Notes: generated by a model not told the origin, from the sequence alone. A DNA stretch of 64,000 nt from Streptomyces rapamycinicus NRRL 5491 (GCF_024298965.1 NZ_CP085193.1:9300001-9364000); one strand, 5' to 3'. Shown: positions 35,845 to 45,069, counted from the first letter of the stretch. Translations and numbers: made by a program.

Positions 35845-36942
35845 TCACGCGACAGGTTTGTACTCGTGGAGGATGCCGCGAAGGCGGTCGTGGCGTCGTA
35901 TGTCGAGGTGGCTGAGCTTCTCCGGATCGTCGATTGGTGTGGGGAGTGGGTGTAGCGGTCGGGCGTTCGCGATGCCCTGGTGCGGTCGATGGGAGTTGTA
36001 GAACTCCTCGAACTCCCGTAGGGCGTGGAGGAGGTGGCGCTGGTTCCAGATCAAGGTCCGGTCCAGGAGTTCGTGTCTGCAGGTCTGCACCCACCTTTCC
36101 ATGATCGAGTTCATTCTCGGCATCTGGATGCCGGTGAGGACGACCTCGATGCCCGTGTCTTTGAGGAGAGCGTCGAACAGGGCGGGGAACTTCCCGTCCC
36201 TGTCTCTGATCATGAATCGTGCCCGGCATCCGACGTCCTCGAGGTCCATGACCAGGTTCTTCGCCGCCTGTGTGACCCAGGAGGTGGTCGGGTGTGCGGT
36301 GGCGCCCAGGATCCGGATGCGGCGGTTGCTGTGTTCGATCACCGCGAGTACGTACATCCGCGTGCTGGACAGGGTGACCGTCTCAAGGAAGTCACAGGCC
36401 AGGAGGGCGTCGGCTTGGGAATGCGGAAAGTCGGTCCACGTGCTGGAGCTCCGGTCGGGCGCCGGATCGACGCCGGCATCCTTGAGGATCTTCCAGACGG
36501 TCGAGGCGGCCACCTTCACTTACAGCACGAGCAGCTCGCCGTGAAGGCGCCTGTAGCCCCAGCTTGGATTCTCCCTCGCCAGGCGTAGCACCAGAATCCG
36601 GATGGAGCGCACGGTACGGGGCCGACCGGGTCGCTTGGGCCGAGATGAAGCGGCATGACGGCCCCTGGTGAGGTTGCGATGCCAGCGCAGCACCGTGTCA
36701 GGACACACGAGCAATCGCACACGGCGCAGGGCGGGCAACGGCAGCCGGTGCAGCAGCGCCGCCAGGAACGCCCGATCGCTCGGCGTGAACCGTGCTCGAT
36801 CACTACCGAGTTGGCGTTCGAGCACTGTGATCTGATGGCGGAGGGCCAGGATCTCCGCATCTTTGTCCCGGTCGCTCTTCGGCAGCAGGCGCAGCAGCGC
36901 GAACGTGTTGGTCATTCCCAGGTAGGCCAGTCGCAGTAGCAC
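35845..36942 (-). pseudogene. rve-type transposase with a single in-frame stop
   Basis: The frame is continuous from 36942 (LAYLGMTNTFALLRLLPKSDRDKDAEILALRHQ) through the helix-turn-helix and NPSWGYRRLHGELLVL. A TAA then falls at 36522-36520 where relatives have a glycine codon, and the frame continues with VKVAASTVWKILKDAG, the first Asp in ACDFLETVT, the second in FMIRDRDGKF and the catalytic Glu in NSIMERWVQT to the tail GILHEYKPVA. One nonsense change separates it from a working gene. GTG right after the stop could allow re-initiation. Confidence 0.85.
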
Positions 36943-37393
36943 GGTCGATCATCATGACGCGTGGACTGTCGGCTGCGCGAGAGCGCCGACTAGAGCGACG
37001 AGGCCGACCACCTGTCTGTAAGCACTTGTTTTGGCTCCACTGCACGGAGCTGTTTTGGCTCCACTGCCGGGGTGGAGGGGGCGTGTATTGGTGTGATTCA
37101 CGCCCCTGTAGCAAGGTGATTTGGCCCCACTTCGATCGGGTGGTTCCGCTGGCCCGGGTGGGGGGTGTTGACGGTAGTTTTGAAGCCTTGGTGGACCTCC
37201 GTCAGCGCGCCCCCGACAGGTGCGTGGAGGGTTGCCGACCCGACTCGACTCAGGTCGCGGACCGCCCAGTGGCCGCGACGGACGGACGAGAACGGGCGAT
37301 GGTGCGCGGTCGGCACTGGGACTTGACGGCCGGGCCCGAAATGGCTGCGGCCGGCCTCCCGTCAGGGAGGCCGGCCGCGGTTGTCGGTGCAGG

Positions 37394-38205
37394 TCAGCGG
37401 CGACGCTTCCGCTGGCTCTGGGCGAACCGGTAGGACTGGGTTCCGGTCTCGACGATGTGCGCGTTGAAGGTGACCCGGTCCACGATCGCCGTGCAGAGAC
37501 GGGGATCGGTGAAGGTCTGCTTCCACTCCGAGAACGGGGCGTTTGACGCGATCGCGATGGCCCGCCTCTCCTCGCGCTCGGTGAAGATCTGGAACAGCAG
37601 CTTGGGCCGGCCTTGTCCAGGTCGAGATAGCCGAACTCGTCCAGGCAGAGCAGGTCAACGCGGCCGTAACGGGCGATGAGGCGGGTTAGCTTCTTCTCGT
37701 CCGCGGCCTCCGCGAGCTCGTTGACCAGGTTGACCGTGGTCGTGTAGCGGACCCTGAGCCCAGCCTCGGCCATCGCCGTGCCGATCCCGATCAGCAGGTG
37801 GGACTTCCCGGTGCCGGAGTCGCCGATCAAACAGAGCGGCTGTCCCGCTTTGACCCAGGCCGGGTCGGACAGGGTGCCGACAAGTTCCGGCGTGACATTC
37901 GGATTCTCCTCGAAGTCGAAATCCTCCAGGCGCTTGGGCCGGGGGAAGCTGGCGTCCCGGACCAGCCGCTGCTTGCGCCGTTCCTCGCGTTCGGCGCACT
38001 CGGCCTCCAGCAGGTCGGCAAGGAAGTCCTTGTAGCTGGACCGCTGGCGCATCGCCGCGCCGGCCATCTCCTGGACCCGACGGCGGATCGTCGGCAGGTG
38101 CAGGGCCCGGCATGCCTCGTCGATGGCCGTGTCCACGGCCTCCTCCGGACCCATGTCGCGGCGGGGTGAGGGGATTTGCGTGGCCTTGGTCTCGGTTGTG
38201 CTCAT
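37394..38205 (-). pseudogene. istB: istB transposition helper ATPase with a frameshift
   Basis: Reads normally from ATG 38205: LHLPTIRRRV, SYKDFLADLLEAE, Walker A GDSGTGKSHLLIG, YTTTVNLVNEL and Walker B LLCLDEFGYLDLDKAG. Near 37605 the frame shifts by one base at GGCCGGCCCAAG. The true continuation (KLLFQIFTEREERR, APFSEWKQTFTDPRLCTAIVDRVTFNAHIVETGTQSYRF) lies in the next frame and stops at 37394. IstB is the DnaA-like AAA+ ATPase that prepares target DNA for IstA. Its start overlaps the istA stop by 4 bases. Either a recent deletion, a sequencing error or a slippage site. Confidence 0.85.
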
Positions 38206-39836
38206 GCGGTGCCTTTCGGTTGACGTGTCAATAGCTGGTCGTAGTGGGCGACGTCCGGCAGCGGCCGTCTGTCCTCGGGCAGCTGAGCCCGGCGGGCCGT
38301 CAGCGATACCACGCCGCTTGGCTCGGCCCAGGGCGGCGGGTCACCCTCGTCGTCCACGTCGTCGGCTGGGGGCGGAGCCAGCGCGGCGGCCCTGCGCGCC
38401 TCGACAGCGACGACGTCCGCGCTGGTGGTGCCCGCCCGGATCGCGGCGGCCATGCCCTGCTCGACAACGTCAGCGGGCATGCGGCGGTGCAGCAGCAGGA
38501 CCTCGATCAGGGCCCGTGTCCCGGCTGCGTCTCCGTGGGCGGTCCGGGCCGCGGCCCAGAACGCTTCGTGGACCTCGGTGAACGAGCCGTTCTGCCGGGC
38601 GGTGACCAGCGCGGTCGAGCCGGCCATTGCTCCGGGCTTGGTCAGCAGGATCTCCAGGTAGTGGTCGAGTTCGTCGCGGAAGTCGCCCCTGCGGGTCAGC
38701 CGCGGGTGGCGGGCGACGATCTCCCGCCGTTCGAAGACGAGGAGTTCGTTGCCTCGCAGCAGCACGCGCACGTTCTGGCCGATGAAGCGGGCCGGCACCG
38801 AGTAGTAGCACTGCCGGACAGTGATCCGACTGCTGCGGTCGACCTTCGGCGTCAGGGTGATGCCGCACTCGAACTCCTCCAACGGCAGCGGCGTCAGCTG
38901 GTCGGCCTCGGTGAAGAAGTTGAAACCGACGGTGGTCAGCTTGCCCGCGAGGATCCGTTCGTCCTCGGCCGCGTCGATCTCGGCGATCTTCGCGTTCAGC
39001 TCTTCCAGCGTGGCAACCTCGGGAACCGGGACCAGGTGGGTGCGGCGGAAACGGCCGCCCTCGTGCTCGACCCCGCCCTTCTCGTGGGCGCCGTCCTCGC
39101 CGGGAACGCAGTAGAAAGCGTCGAAGCCGTAGTGGGCCCGGAAAGACACCCACCGCTCGGACTCGATGCGGCTGCGGCCGGTGCAGATGCGGTTCACCGC
39201 CGGCTTGAGGTTGTCGTAGCGGATGTGCCGGGTCGGCACTCCGCCCAGGACGTTGAACGCTTCAACATGCCCTTCCATGAAGGATTCCTGGGCCTGCGAG
39301 GCGTAGACGCGGTGGACGGCCTTGCCGGAGTACGACAGCCGCAGTGTGAACAGGTGGCACTTGACGGCCTGGCCCGCCAGGCGGACCCAGACATCGGCGA
39401 AGTCGACCTCGGCCTCCTCGCCGGGCAGATGAACCTGCGGAACCATCCCGGTCAGGTGCCGGCGGCCCTCCAGCACCTCAGCCTCAATCTGCGGGCGCCT
39501 GGCCAGCACGTAATCGCAGACCGTGGAATAGGACACCAGGTCAAAGTCGTACTCCTGGGCGAGACGCTGGTAGATCCGGCGGGCAGTGTGCTTCTGCTTG
39601 CGCGGCGCGTTCGCGTCTTCCCGCAGCATCGCGTCGATCCACGGCTTGGCCGGGTCCAGGACCGCGACCCGCGGCGCCGGCTTCTTCCGCGGTGGCGGAA
39701 CCGCAGACAGCAGAGCCTGCCGCACCGTCCTGCGATGCACCCCGTACTTCTCCGCCAGAGCCCGCTGCGACAGTTCCGGATCAAGACGCTTATCCCTCCG
39801 GATCGCAGCGAACAACTCCGCCCGTGACAAACCCAT
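38202..39836 (-). CDS. istA: IS21-family transposase IstA
   Basis: A 544-residue transposase. N-terminal helix-turn-helix (SRAELFAAIRRDK, SQRALAEKYGVHRRTVRQAL), then HTARRIYQRLAQEYDFDLVSYSTVCDYV, the rve core with D in EAEVDFADVWV, D in IRYDNLKPAV and E in KGGVEHEGGRFRR, and the IstA C-terminal region with the Mu-type beta-barrel SSRITVRQCYYSVPARFIGQNVRV. ATG 39836 is the conserved start MGLSRAELF; longer readings upstream are not conserved. Complete and apparently functional. Transposition would still need IstB, which is frameshifted here. Confidence 0.9.
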   Translation of the reverse strand: MGLSRAELFAAIRRDKRLDPELSQRALAEKYGVHRRTVRQALLSAVPPPRKKPAPRVAVLDPAKPWIDAMLREDANAPRKQKHTARRIYQRLAQEYDFDLVSYSTVCDYVLARRPQIEAEVLEGRRHLTGMVPQVHLPGEEAEVDFADVWVRLAGQAVKCHLFTLRLSYSGKAVHRVYASQAQESFMEGHVEAFNVLGGVPTRHIRYDNLKPAVNRICTGRSRIESERWVSFRAHYGFDAFYCVPGEDGAHEKGGVEHEGGRFRRTHLVPVPEVATLEELNAKIAEIDAAEDERILAGKLTTVGFNFFTEADQLTPLPLEEFECGITLTPKVDRSSRITVRQCYYSVPARFIGQNVRVLLRGNELLVFERREIVARHPRLTRRGDFRDELDHYLEILLTKPGAMAGSTALVTARQNGSFTEVHEAFWAAARTAHGDAAGTRALIEVLLLHRRMPADVVEQGMAAAIRAGTTSADVVAVEARRAAALAPPPADDVDDEGDPPPWAEPSGVVSLTARRAQLPEDRRPLPDVAHYDQLLTRQPKGTA

Positions 39837-40021
39837 CCCGGCCTCCCGACACGACCGTGAACAAGCAACACGGCCTCCGACATGACCGTGATCGACGCAC
39901 AAACCCTGCCGTCGCCGGGCGGACGGACCAGTGCATTCACTCCAATGAGGGCACGTCGCGGACTTTCCTGTCGGCGTACTCGCGAACATCCCCAGCCATT
40001 GGTGCGGCGCAGGCCGACGTA

Positions 40022-40867
40022 CTAATCACCAATGTCGAGGGCGTGCAGGTCACGGCTGCGCGGCAAGCCCGAAACCAGGTGCAAGAAGGCGTCGTGGAGT
40101 CGGCCGTTGGTGGCCAGCACCGTCATGTCGCCCTCCAGCACGGACGTCCCGCTCAGGTCGGTCACCCGGCCGCCTGCCTCCGTGACGATGACGGGCATCG
40201 GCGCCACGTCCTCGTAGCCCATCGGCGGACCGGCGACCACCACCGCATCGGCACGGCCCGTGACCAGATCCACGATGCCGCCCGTCGAGGGCAGCAGGAA
40301 GACCTGACGGTGGAGAGCGATAAGGAGTTCCTCCGGCCAGCCGGCCGGGTTGTGCATCTGGGTCCTGGCTGCGCGGATGCTGGCCCGTTCTGTGACCCGG
40401 GCACGGTATCCCGACTGCAGGTCCGGCTCCGGGCCAGGCAGCACCCAGCACCCCAGACCACGCCCGGCCACGACCATCTGCTGGCTCAGAGGCAGGTTAA
40501 TCACGCCAATGGCCGGGCCGTGCTCGTCTTCGTAGGCGAGATCATTCGAGAACAGAGGAACCCTGCGGGTGAAGCAGCTCGTGCCGTTGATGGGGTCAAT
40601 GATCCATCGGCGTCCGGATGTTCCGCTGGTCACGCCTCCCTCCTCGCCGAAGACCCCGTCCTCCGGAGCACGGCGGCCTAACCCGGCTCTGATCAGTTCC
40701 TCAACCGCTTCGTCGACCTCGGTGACCTCGCTCCCGTCCTCCTTGCGACGGCTGTGCCAGTCACCGAAGAAGCCCTTCACGGACATCTGCCCAGCACGGC
40801 TGACCAGGCGGACAGCGAAGTCAAGAAGTTCCCGGTCAACGGGCAGAGCATCGAACACATAGTCCAT
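40022..40867 (-). CDS. Inositol-monophosphatase-family phosphatase, passenger gene of the IS21 element
   Basis: A 281-residue protein of the Mg-dependent IMPase/histidinol-phosphatase/FBPase family. Motifs: FGEEGG (E75/E76), WIIDPINGT (90-96) and YEDVAPMPVIVTEAGG with D220. The usual DPIDGT metal motif has Asn at position 94 in place of the second Asp, which may weaken one metal site. Length and ends are normal for the family, so the gene is not a fragment. It lies between istA and the right terminus of the element on the same strand, about 185 bases upstream of the istA start, with its promoter region in the terminal repeats. Family members dephosphorylate inositol phosphates, histidinol phosphate or sugar bisphosphates; the substrate cannot be read here. 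Confidence 0.82.
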   Translation of the reverse strand: MDYVFDALPVDRELLDFAVRLVSRAGQMSVKGFFGDWHSRRKEDGSEVTEVDEAVEELIRAGLGRRAPEDGVFGEEGGVTSGTSGRRWIIDPINGTSCFTRRVPLFSNDLAYEDEHGPAIGVINLPLSQQMVVAGRGLGCWVLPGPEPDLQSGYRARVTERASIRAARTQMHNPAGWPEELLIALHRQVFLLPSTGGIVDLVTGRADAVVVAGPPMGYEDVAPMPVIVTEAGGRVTDLSGTSVLEGDMTVLATNGRLHDAFLHLVSGLPRSRDLHALDIGD

Positions 40868-41034
40868 CCCGTGAGCCTTGCACGGCTTTACCTCAAGTGG
40901 AGCCAGATCAACTTCTCACGTCGTGGAGCCACTTTCAGTCCGTGCAGTGGAGCCCAAAGAAGTGCTTACAAACAGACCACCGCCAGCCCGGGTGCAGGCG
41001 TCCGACCAGGGCGGACGACATTCTCGGCAAGCGC

Positions 41035-41198
41035 AGGGCTGGTGGGGTTCGCAGCCTTCCGCATGAGCAGTCATCTCGCCCTTGGCCTGAAGGACATAGG
41101 CCAGCCCGCGGTCTTCCAGACCCTGCCGGAAGTCAGCGTTTGCGCCGTAGCCGGTGTCTGCGACCAGCGCGGCGGGCCGCCTCTTCCCGAAACTGGGC
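41035..41198 (-). pseudogene. IS701-family transposase fragment
   Basis: The minus strand reads LVADTGYGANADFRQGLEDRGLAYVLQAKGEM, the conserved region around the second catalytic Asp of IS701/DDE_5 transposases, then EPHQP before it is cut by the terminus of the IS at 41034. Neither the start nor the C terminus remains. Confidence 0.72.
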
Positions 41199-41945
41199 CT
41201 AACGGCGCGCGGGCGCCGTGGACAGTGGGCGCAGCGCCTCGACGAGCCGGTCCCGGGACAGTGCGCGCAGCAACACCGTGTGCCCCGTGTCGGTGGCTAT
41301 CGTTGGGCAGTTGTCCTGGCCCTTCACCGTGCCTGGCACGGGGAGCGTGCGGACGACCCGGCCGGTACGGGCCTCGCGGACGGTCACTTCGTAGTCGGCC
41401 CGATACAGCGGGAACGTCTGGAAGTTGCGTGCTCCGCCGCTGGCGTCCCCGAAATAGCACTCGACCTTGCCGATCGGCCCGTCACCCTTGATTGGCTTGA
41501 TGCACGCGAGCAGTTGGATCTGGGCGTCTTTGTCGGTCATCGGGTTGGTGAGGACGGATTCGTCGCTGCCGAAGTACCGCCCGTCGGCCGGGTCGTCGAG
41601 ATCGGTGGGGATGATCCCGACGGCGACGGACTGGGGCAGCTGCGAGCGGATCCCGATTGGTGCGATGAGGTGCGGGCCCGGCCCTTCGTAGGCCGGGTTC
41701 CGGGTGCTCCACGGCTCGTCGCCGCAGTTCTCCTCGCGCGGGGCCGGGATGACCTCCGTGGCGCTCACCGTCGGCTCCACCCGGGTCTTGGAAGCCGACG
41801 TGCCGGAGCGGCCGCCGGCGTCGCAGGCCGTCAGGGTCAGCAGGACGGCGAACGTAGCCGTGGAGACCGCCGTTCCCCCGACGCGCGTTGTCGACCGGCT
41901 TCCCGGTATTCCCTGGAACCGCGGCGGGTCACTATGGACCATCAC
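41199..41945 (-). CDS. Putative lipoprotein of unknown function
   Basis: A 248-residue secreted protein with hydrophobic signal (ATFAVLLTLTAC) and lipobox cysteine C41, then a Ser/Thr-rich linker and a globular domain containing CGDEPWSTRNPAYEGPGPH, a CIKPIKGDGPIGKVECYFGD pair of cysteines and an RADYEVTVREARTGRVV strand. The end NCPTIATDTG carries a further cysteine. This architecture (lipidated, two disulfides) is common in streptomycete cell-surface proteins of unknown role. ATG 41945 or the adjacent 41942. Surrounded by mobile DNA. Confidence 0.75.
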   Translation of the reverse strand: MMVHSDPPRFQGIPGSRSTTRVGGTAVSTATFAVLLTLTACDAGGRSGTSASKTRVEPTVSATEVIPAPREENCGDEPWSTRNPAYEGPGPHLIAPIGIRSQLPQSVAVGIIPTDLDDPADGRYFGSDESVLTNPMTDKDAQIQLLACIKPIKGDGPIGKVECYFGDASGGARNFQTFPLYRADYEVTVREARTGRVVRTLPVPGTVKGQDNCPTIATDTGHTVLLRALSRDRLVEALRPLSTAPARR

Positions 41946-42227
41946 CGTCTCCCTCCGTCGTTCCGCCCCGTGCGCCGTCCTGGACCTTCTTACCCGGCCG
42001 CCGGCGGGAGCCCTCCCACGCTATCCGGGCACCGTCCGCGGAACCCGTCCGACTCCCGCGGGCGGCTTGAACTTCTTGCCTCAAGTGTCAAGAACTCAGC
42101 GGCCGAGGGTCGCTAGCCAGTCGCGGATCACGAGCGGATGTGTCCGGCCGGCGCCATGCGGTGCGGCGGCGGTACTCCGCGGCGGCCGGGCCGCTGACGC
42201 GTGTGGGTGCCGGAAACTGTGTCACCC

Positions 42228-43320
42228 CTATGCGACCTGTGTGTATTCGTGGATGAGGCCGCCGAGTCGATCACGTCGATGGATGCGAGTGTTGTCGGTG
42301 GCGGTGAGTGGTTCGGGCTTGGTGAGTCGGTTCGGTGCCCGTTGTCCGAGGGATCGGTGTGGCCGGTGTCTGTTGTAGTGCTCCGCGTACTCGCGGATGA
42401 CGAGGCGTAGGTGGCGCTCTCCGGTGATCAGGATGCGGTCGGTTGCCTCGCGTCGGCATGAGCCGATCCAGCGTTCGGCGATGGCGTTCATCCGTGGCAC
42501 GGCGGGCAGGGTGGGGACCACGCGTATGCCGGTCGCCTGGAAGACGGAGTCGAAGCTGTCGGTGAAGTAGGCGCCGCGGTCCCGGATGAGGAACTTGATC
42601 GACTTGGCATGGTCGCCGAGGTCCATGAGGCAGTTGCGTGCCTGCTGGGTGATCCAGGGGCCGGTCGGGTGTCGGGTGATGCCTGCGATGTGCGCGCTGC
42701 GGGTGCCGTGGTCGATGAAGGACAGCACGAACCAGCGCCGTAGGAACACGGTGTCGATGTGGAAGAGATCGGTGGCCACGATTGCGGAGGCCTGGGCTTT
42801 GAGGAAGACGGCCCAGGAGCGGTCTGCCCGTTGCGGTGATGGTTCGATCTAAGCCGGCTTTCTTCAGAATCTCCCAGACGGTCGAGGCGCCGACTTTGTG
42901 CCCCAGGCCCAGCAACTCCCCATGGATCCGTCGGTATCCCCATCCGGGGTTCTCCCGCGCGAGACGCAGGACCAGTTGTCGCAAGACTTCGGGCGTTGGC
43001 GGTCTTCCTGGACTTCGGGATGGGTAGGTCCACTTCCAGGCGATGAGCCGTGTGTGCCAGCGCAGGACCGTTCGCGGAGTGACCAACAGGGGCAGCTGTG
43101 AACGCCGCTGGTTGCTGACGATCCGGAGCAGTGCTGCCATGACAGCCTTCTCGCTCCAGGAGAACTGGGGCCGAGGCCGGTTGCGTTGCGCGATAGCGAG
43201 CTGATGCCGAAGCATCAAGATCTCGGCATCTTTCGCCGCACTCGAGCGGGCCAGGAGGGCAAGCCATCGGAAGGTCTGACAGGCGAGCAGGTAGATCAGC
43301 CGTATCACCACGACTCGCAT
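42228..43320 (-). pseudogene. Frameshifted rve-type transposase
   Basis: N-terminal half from 43320: VIRLIYLLACQTFRWLALL, ILMLRHQLAIAQRNRPRP, VTPRTVLRWHTRLIAWKW, NPGWGYRRIHGELLGLG. At about 42850 (AGATCGAACCATCACC) extra bases shift the frame. The C-terminal half continues in another frame with ATDLFHIDTVFLRRW (first Asp), FLIRDRGAYFTDSF (second) and NAIAERWIGSC (Glu), ending GGLIHEYTQVA. The catalytic residues are intact but split. Confidence 0.85.
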
Positions 43321-43427
43321 GCTGCCCCAGAACAGTCGGCAGCTACCTCAGAAGCCGTCTCTCAACCGAACATGATTGTTTGATTCTTGCTGGTCAGGCA
43401 TGGTTTCGCTCGGAGTGAGGGAGGGAT

Positions 43428-43997
43428 GTGGCGTCTTGTGTCCGCTTGATGGCTGAGGGGTGCGCGGTGGCGTCGGTGCTGGGAATGCTGGAAGAGCGGG
43501 AGGCGGCTGCCCGGGTGCGGGTGGAGGGTCTGCGGGAGGAAGTCGCGCGGCTGGCTGAGGTGCTGGAGGCTGCGGAGATCGAGCTGGACCGGCGGTTGAT
43601 CGCGCGGGAGGAACTGGTCGAGGCCCTGGCCGCCTCAGCGGCCGAGTCCACTGCCGTGACAGAGGCCGAGGCGGAGCAGGAAACGGCGCCGCCGGCGGTG
43701 CCGATGCCGCGCTCGACGGTGCCGCCCTGGCGGGAGGGGCTGCCGGTGACGGTGCTGGGGCCGGACTACCAGCGGATTCTGGGTGTGCTGGATGAACAAC
43801 GATCGGCTGGCAAGGGACCGGTGAAGGCCAAGGAGATCGCGGTGGAGCTGGGCCTTGGGGCGACGCCGGAAGGTCGAGGGGTGCGGTCGAAGGCCAGACG
43901 TCTGGCAGAGCGCGGGTGGCTCCTCCTGGCGGTGTCGGGGGCCTTCAGTGCCGGGCGGCGGCCCGTGGCCGTGCCAGACGCCTGCTCATCCGTGTGA
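43428..43997 (+). CDS. Accessory coiled-coil/winged-helix protein within an IS5-like element
   Basis: A 189-residue protein. Residues about 20-75 form a strong coiled coil (MLEEREAAARVRVEGLREEVARLAEVLEAAE region), then an acidic Pro/Ala linker, and a C-terminal domain (about 110-175) with DYQRILGVLDEQRSAGKGPVKAKEIAVELGL that looks like a winged helix. GTG 43428 follows GAGGGAGG closely. Proteins of this design recur beside streptomycete transposases, but I know no tested function. Regulation of transposition or target choice is possible. Its 3' end overlaps the transposase gene by 53 bases on the opposite strand. Confidence 0.72.
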   Translation: MASCVRLMAEGCAVASVLGMLEEREAAARVRVEGLREEVARLAEVLEAAEIELDRRLIAREELVEALAASAAESTAVTEAEAEQETAPPAVPMPRSTVPPWREGLPVTVLGPDYQRILGVLDEQRSAGKGPVKAKEIAVELGLGATPEGRGVRSKARRLAERGWLLLAVSGAFSAGRRPVAVPDACSSV

Positions 43998-44865
43998 CCA
44001 TCGACCACTGGATCATCGCCTCGCTGTTCTCCGGCCGCCTCTCGTAGTCCCGGGCCAGGCGGCGGGAGTTCATCAGCCACGCGAACGTGCGCTCTGCCAC
44101 CCACCGCCTCGGCAGCACCACGAATCCCCGCGTGTCGTCGCTGCGTTTGACGATCTGCAGGGTCAGCGCGAGTTTCTCTCGTGCCCAGTCGACGAGGGAG
44201 CCGGTGTAGCCGCCGTCGGCCCAGACGAGGGTGATGTCGCGGTGCAGGCGACGCAGCCGGGCCAGCAGGCCCACGGCGGCGTCCCGGTCGCCGATGCTCG
44301 CGGCGGTGACCACGACGCCCAGGAGCAGACCGAGCGTGTCGGTCACGATGTGCCTTTTTCGGCCCGGCACCTTCTTCCCGCCGTCGTAGCCACGTGAGGC
44401 GGCCGGCACCGAAGCCGCGGCCCGCACCGACTGCGCGTCGATGACGCCCGCGGTGGGCTCGGCCTCACGGCCGCCGCGCTCACGGACCTTTCCGAGCAGC
44501 CGGTCGTGGAACTCGGCGATCAGCCCGTGCTCGCGCCAGCGGCGGAAGAAGGCATAGACCCGGCCCCAGGCGGGGAAGTCCGCGGGCATCGCCCGCCAGG
44601 AGATCCCGCCCGCGACCAGGTAACGGATCGCGTCCAGCAGCTGGCGGTGGCAGTAGCCCTCGGGCTGCCCGCCCCGCCCCTGAAGCCAGGCCGGCACTGG
44701 CAGCAACGGCCGCACGGCCGCCCACTCCGCATCCGTCATGTCCGACGGATACCGGCGCACCCGGGCGGGATGATCGGCCGCATTGCCGTACACGTGTGCG
44801 AGGCAATCGCACGATCGAGCGCCCGAGTTGAGATCAGCGGGCGTGAGCGCGTACAACTGCGACAA
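43945..44865 (-). CDS. IS5-family transposase, apparently complete
   Basis: A 306-residue DDE transposase: N-terminal DMTDAEWAAVRPLLPVP, helix-turn-helix region RQLLDAIRYLVAGGISWRAMPADFPAWGRVYAFFRRW, first catalytic Asp in GVIDAQSVR, second in VWADGGYTG, and Glu in VAERTFAWLMNSRRLARDYE. All three catalytic residues are present and the reading frame is unbroken. Confidence 0.88.
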   Translation of the reverse strand: MSQLYALTPADLNSGARSCDCLAHVYGNAADHPARVRRYPSDMTDAEWAAVRPLLPVPAWLQGRGGQPEGYCHRQLLDAIRYLVAGGISWRAMPADFPAWGRVYAFFRRWREHGLIAEFHDRLLGKVRERGGREAEPTAGVIDAQSVRAAASVPAASRGYDGGKKVPGRKRHIVTDTLGLLLGVVVTAASIGDRDAAVGLLARLRRLHRDITLVWADGGYTGSLVDWAREKLALTLQIVKRSDDTRGFVVLPRRWVAERTFAWLMNSRRLARDYERRPENSEAMIQWSMVTRMSRRLARPRAAARH

Positions 44866-45069
44866 CAGGGCCTCCTGGTACTGCTCGGTTCGGTTCGCAC
44901 CTCCGAGCTACCAAGGGGCCCTGCCTTCATGCGCCTACCGCCAGAAGATCACCCCGGCGGGAAACCTGTTCGACCCGCACGTTCCATGATCGGTTGAGAG
45001 ACGGCTTCTCAGATCTGGGAAACTCGAACCAGCAGGTCAGCCCAGGTGACACACTTTCCGGCACCCACA

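Larger units (their letters stand above)
37013..40974 (-). mobile_element. IS21-family element carrying an inositol-monophosphatase-family passenger gene
   Basis: A 3962-bp element. The 5' terminus TGTCTGTAAGCACTTG at 37013 is matched by the complement of the 3' terminus at 40974 over about 32 bases with three mismatches. Additional TTTTGGCTCCACTG-like subterminal repeats lie at both ends (37028, 37052, 37119; 40893, 40924, 40945), as is normal for IS21. GACCACC is duplicated directly outside both ends (37006-37012 and 40975-40981). It contains istA, istB and one extra gene. Confidence 0.88.
35816..41034 (-). mobile_element. IS3-like element (GCGCTTGCCGA family) interrupted by an IS21-type element
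   Basis: Ends: 35816 GCGCTTGCCGAATACCTCG and the complement at 41034 (GCGCTTGCCGAGAATGTCG). Removing the nested element 37013-40974 and one copy of its 7-bp duplication restores about 1250 bp that aligns continuously with the relative at 59256-59380, including the segment between transposase start and terminus. Confidence 0.82.
43347..45012. mobile_element. IS5-like element with an accessory coiled-coil ORF
   Basis: Terminal inverted repeat CTSAGAAGCCGTCTCTCAAC (43347 onward and complement ending 45012, 22 of 23 bases). It contains two convergent, slightly overlapping genes: a plus-strand accessory protein and a minus-strand DDE transposase. Inserted near the right end of the IS3-like element. 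Confidence 0.82.
42202..45069 (-). mobile_element. IS3-like element with a nested IS5-like element
   Basis: Left end TGTGGGTGCCGGAAACTGTG at 42202 pairs with the complement of the right end at 45069 over 25 bases with one mismatch (42202-42226 against 45045-45069). Removing the inserted 43347-45012 leaves about 1200 bp, the expected size. Confidence 0.85.

Noticed and set aside
38244..39827. 527-residue plus-strand frame over istA
   Set aside because: Antisense of IstA, which carries all DDE residues.
41154..42116. 320-residue plus-strand frame opposite the lipoprotein
   Set aside because: The minus strand has a signal peptide, lipobox and cysteine pairs; the plus frame has no such features.
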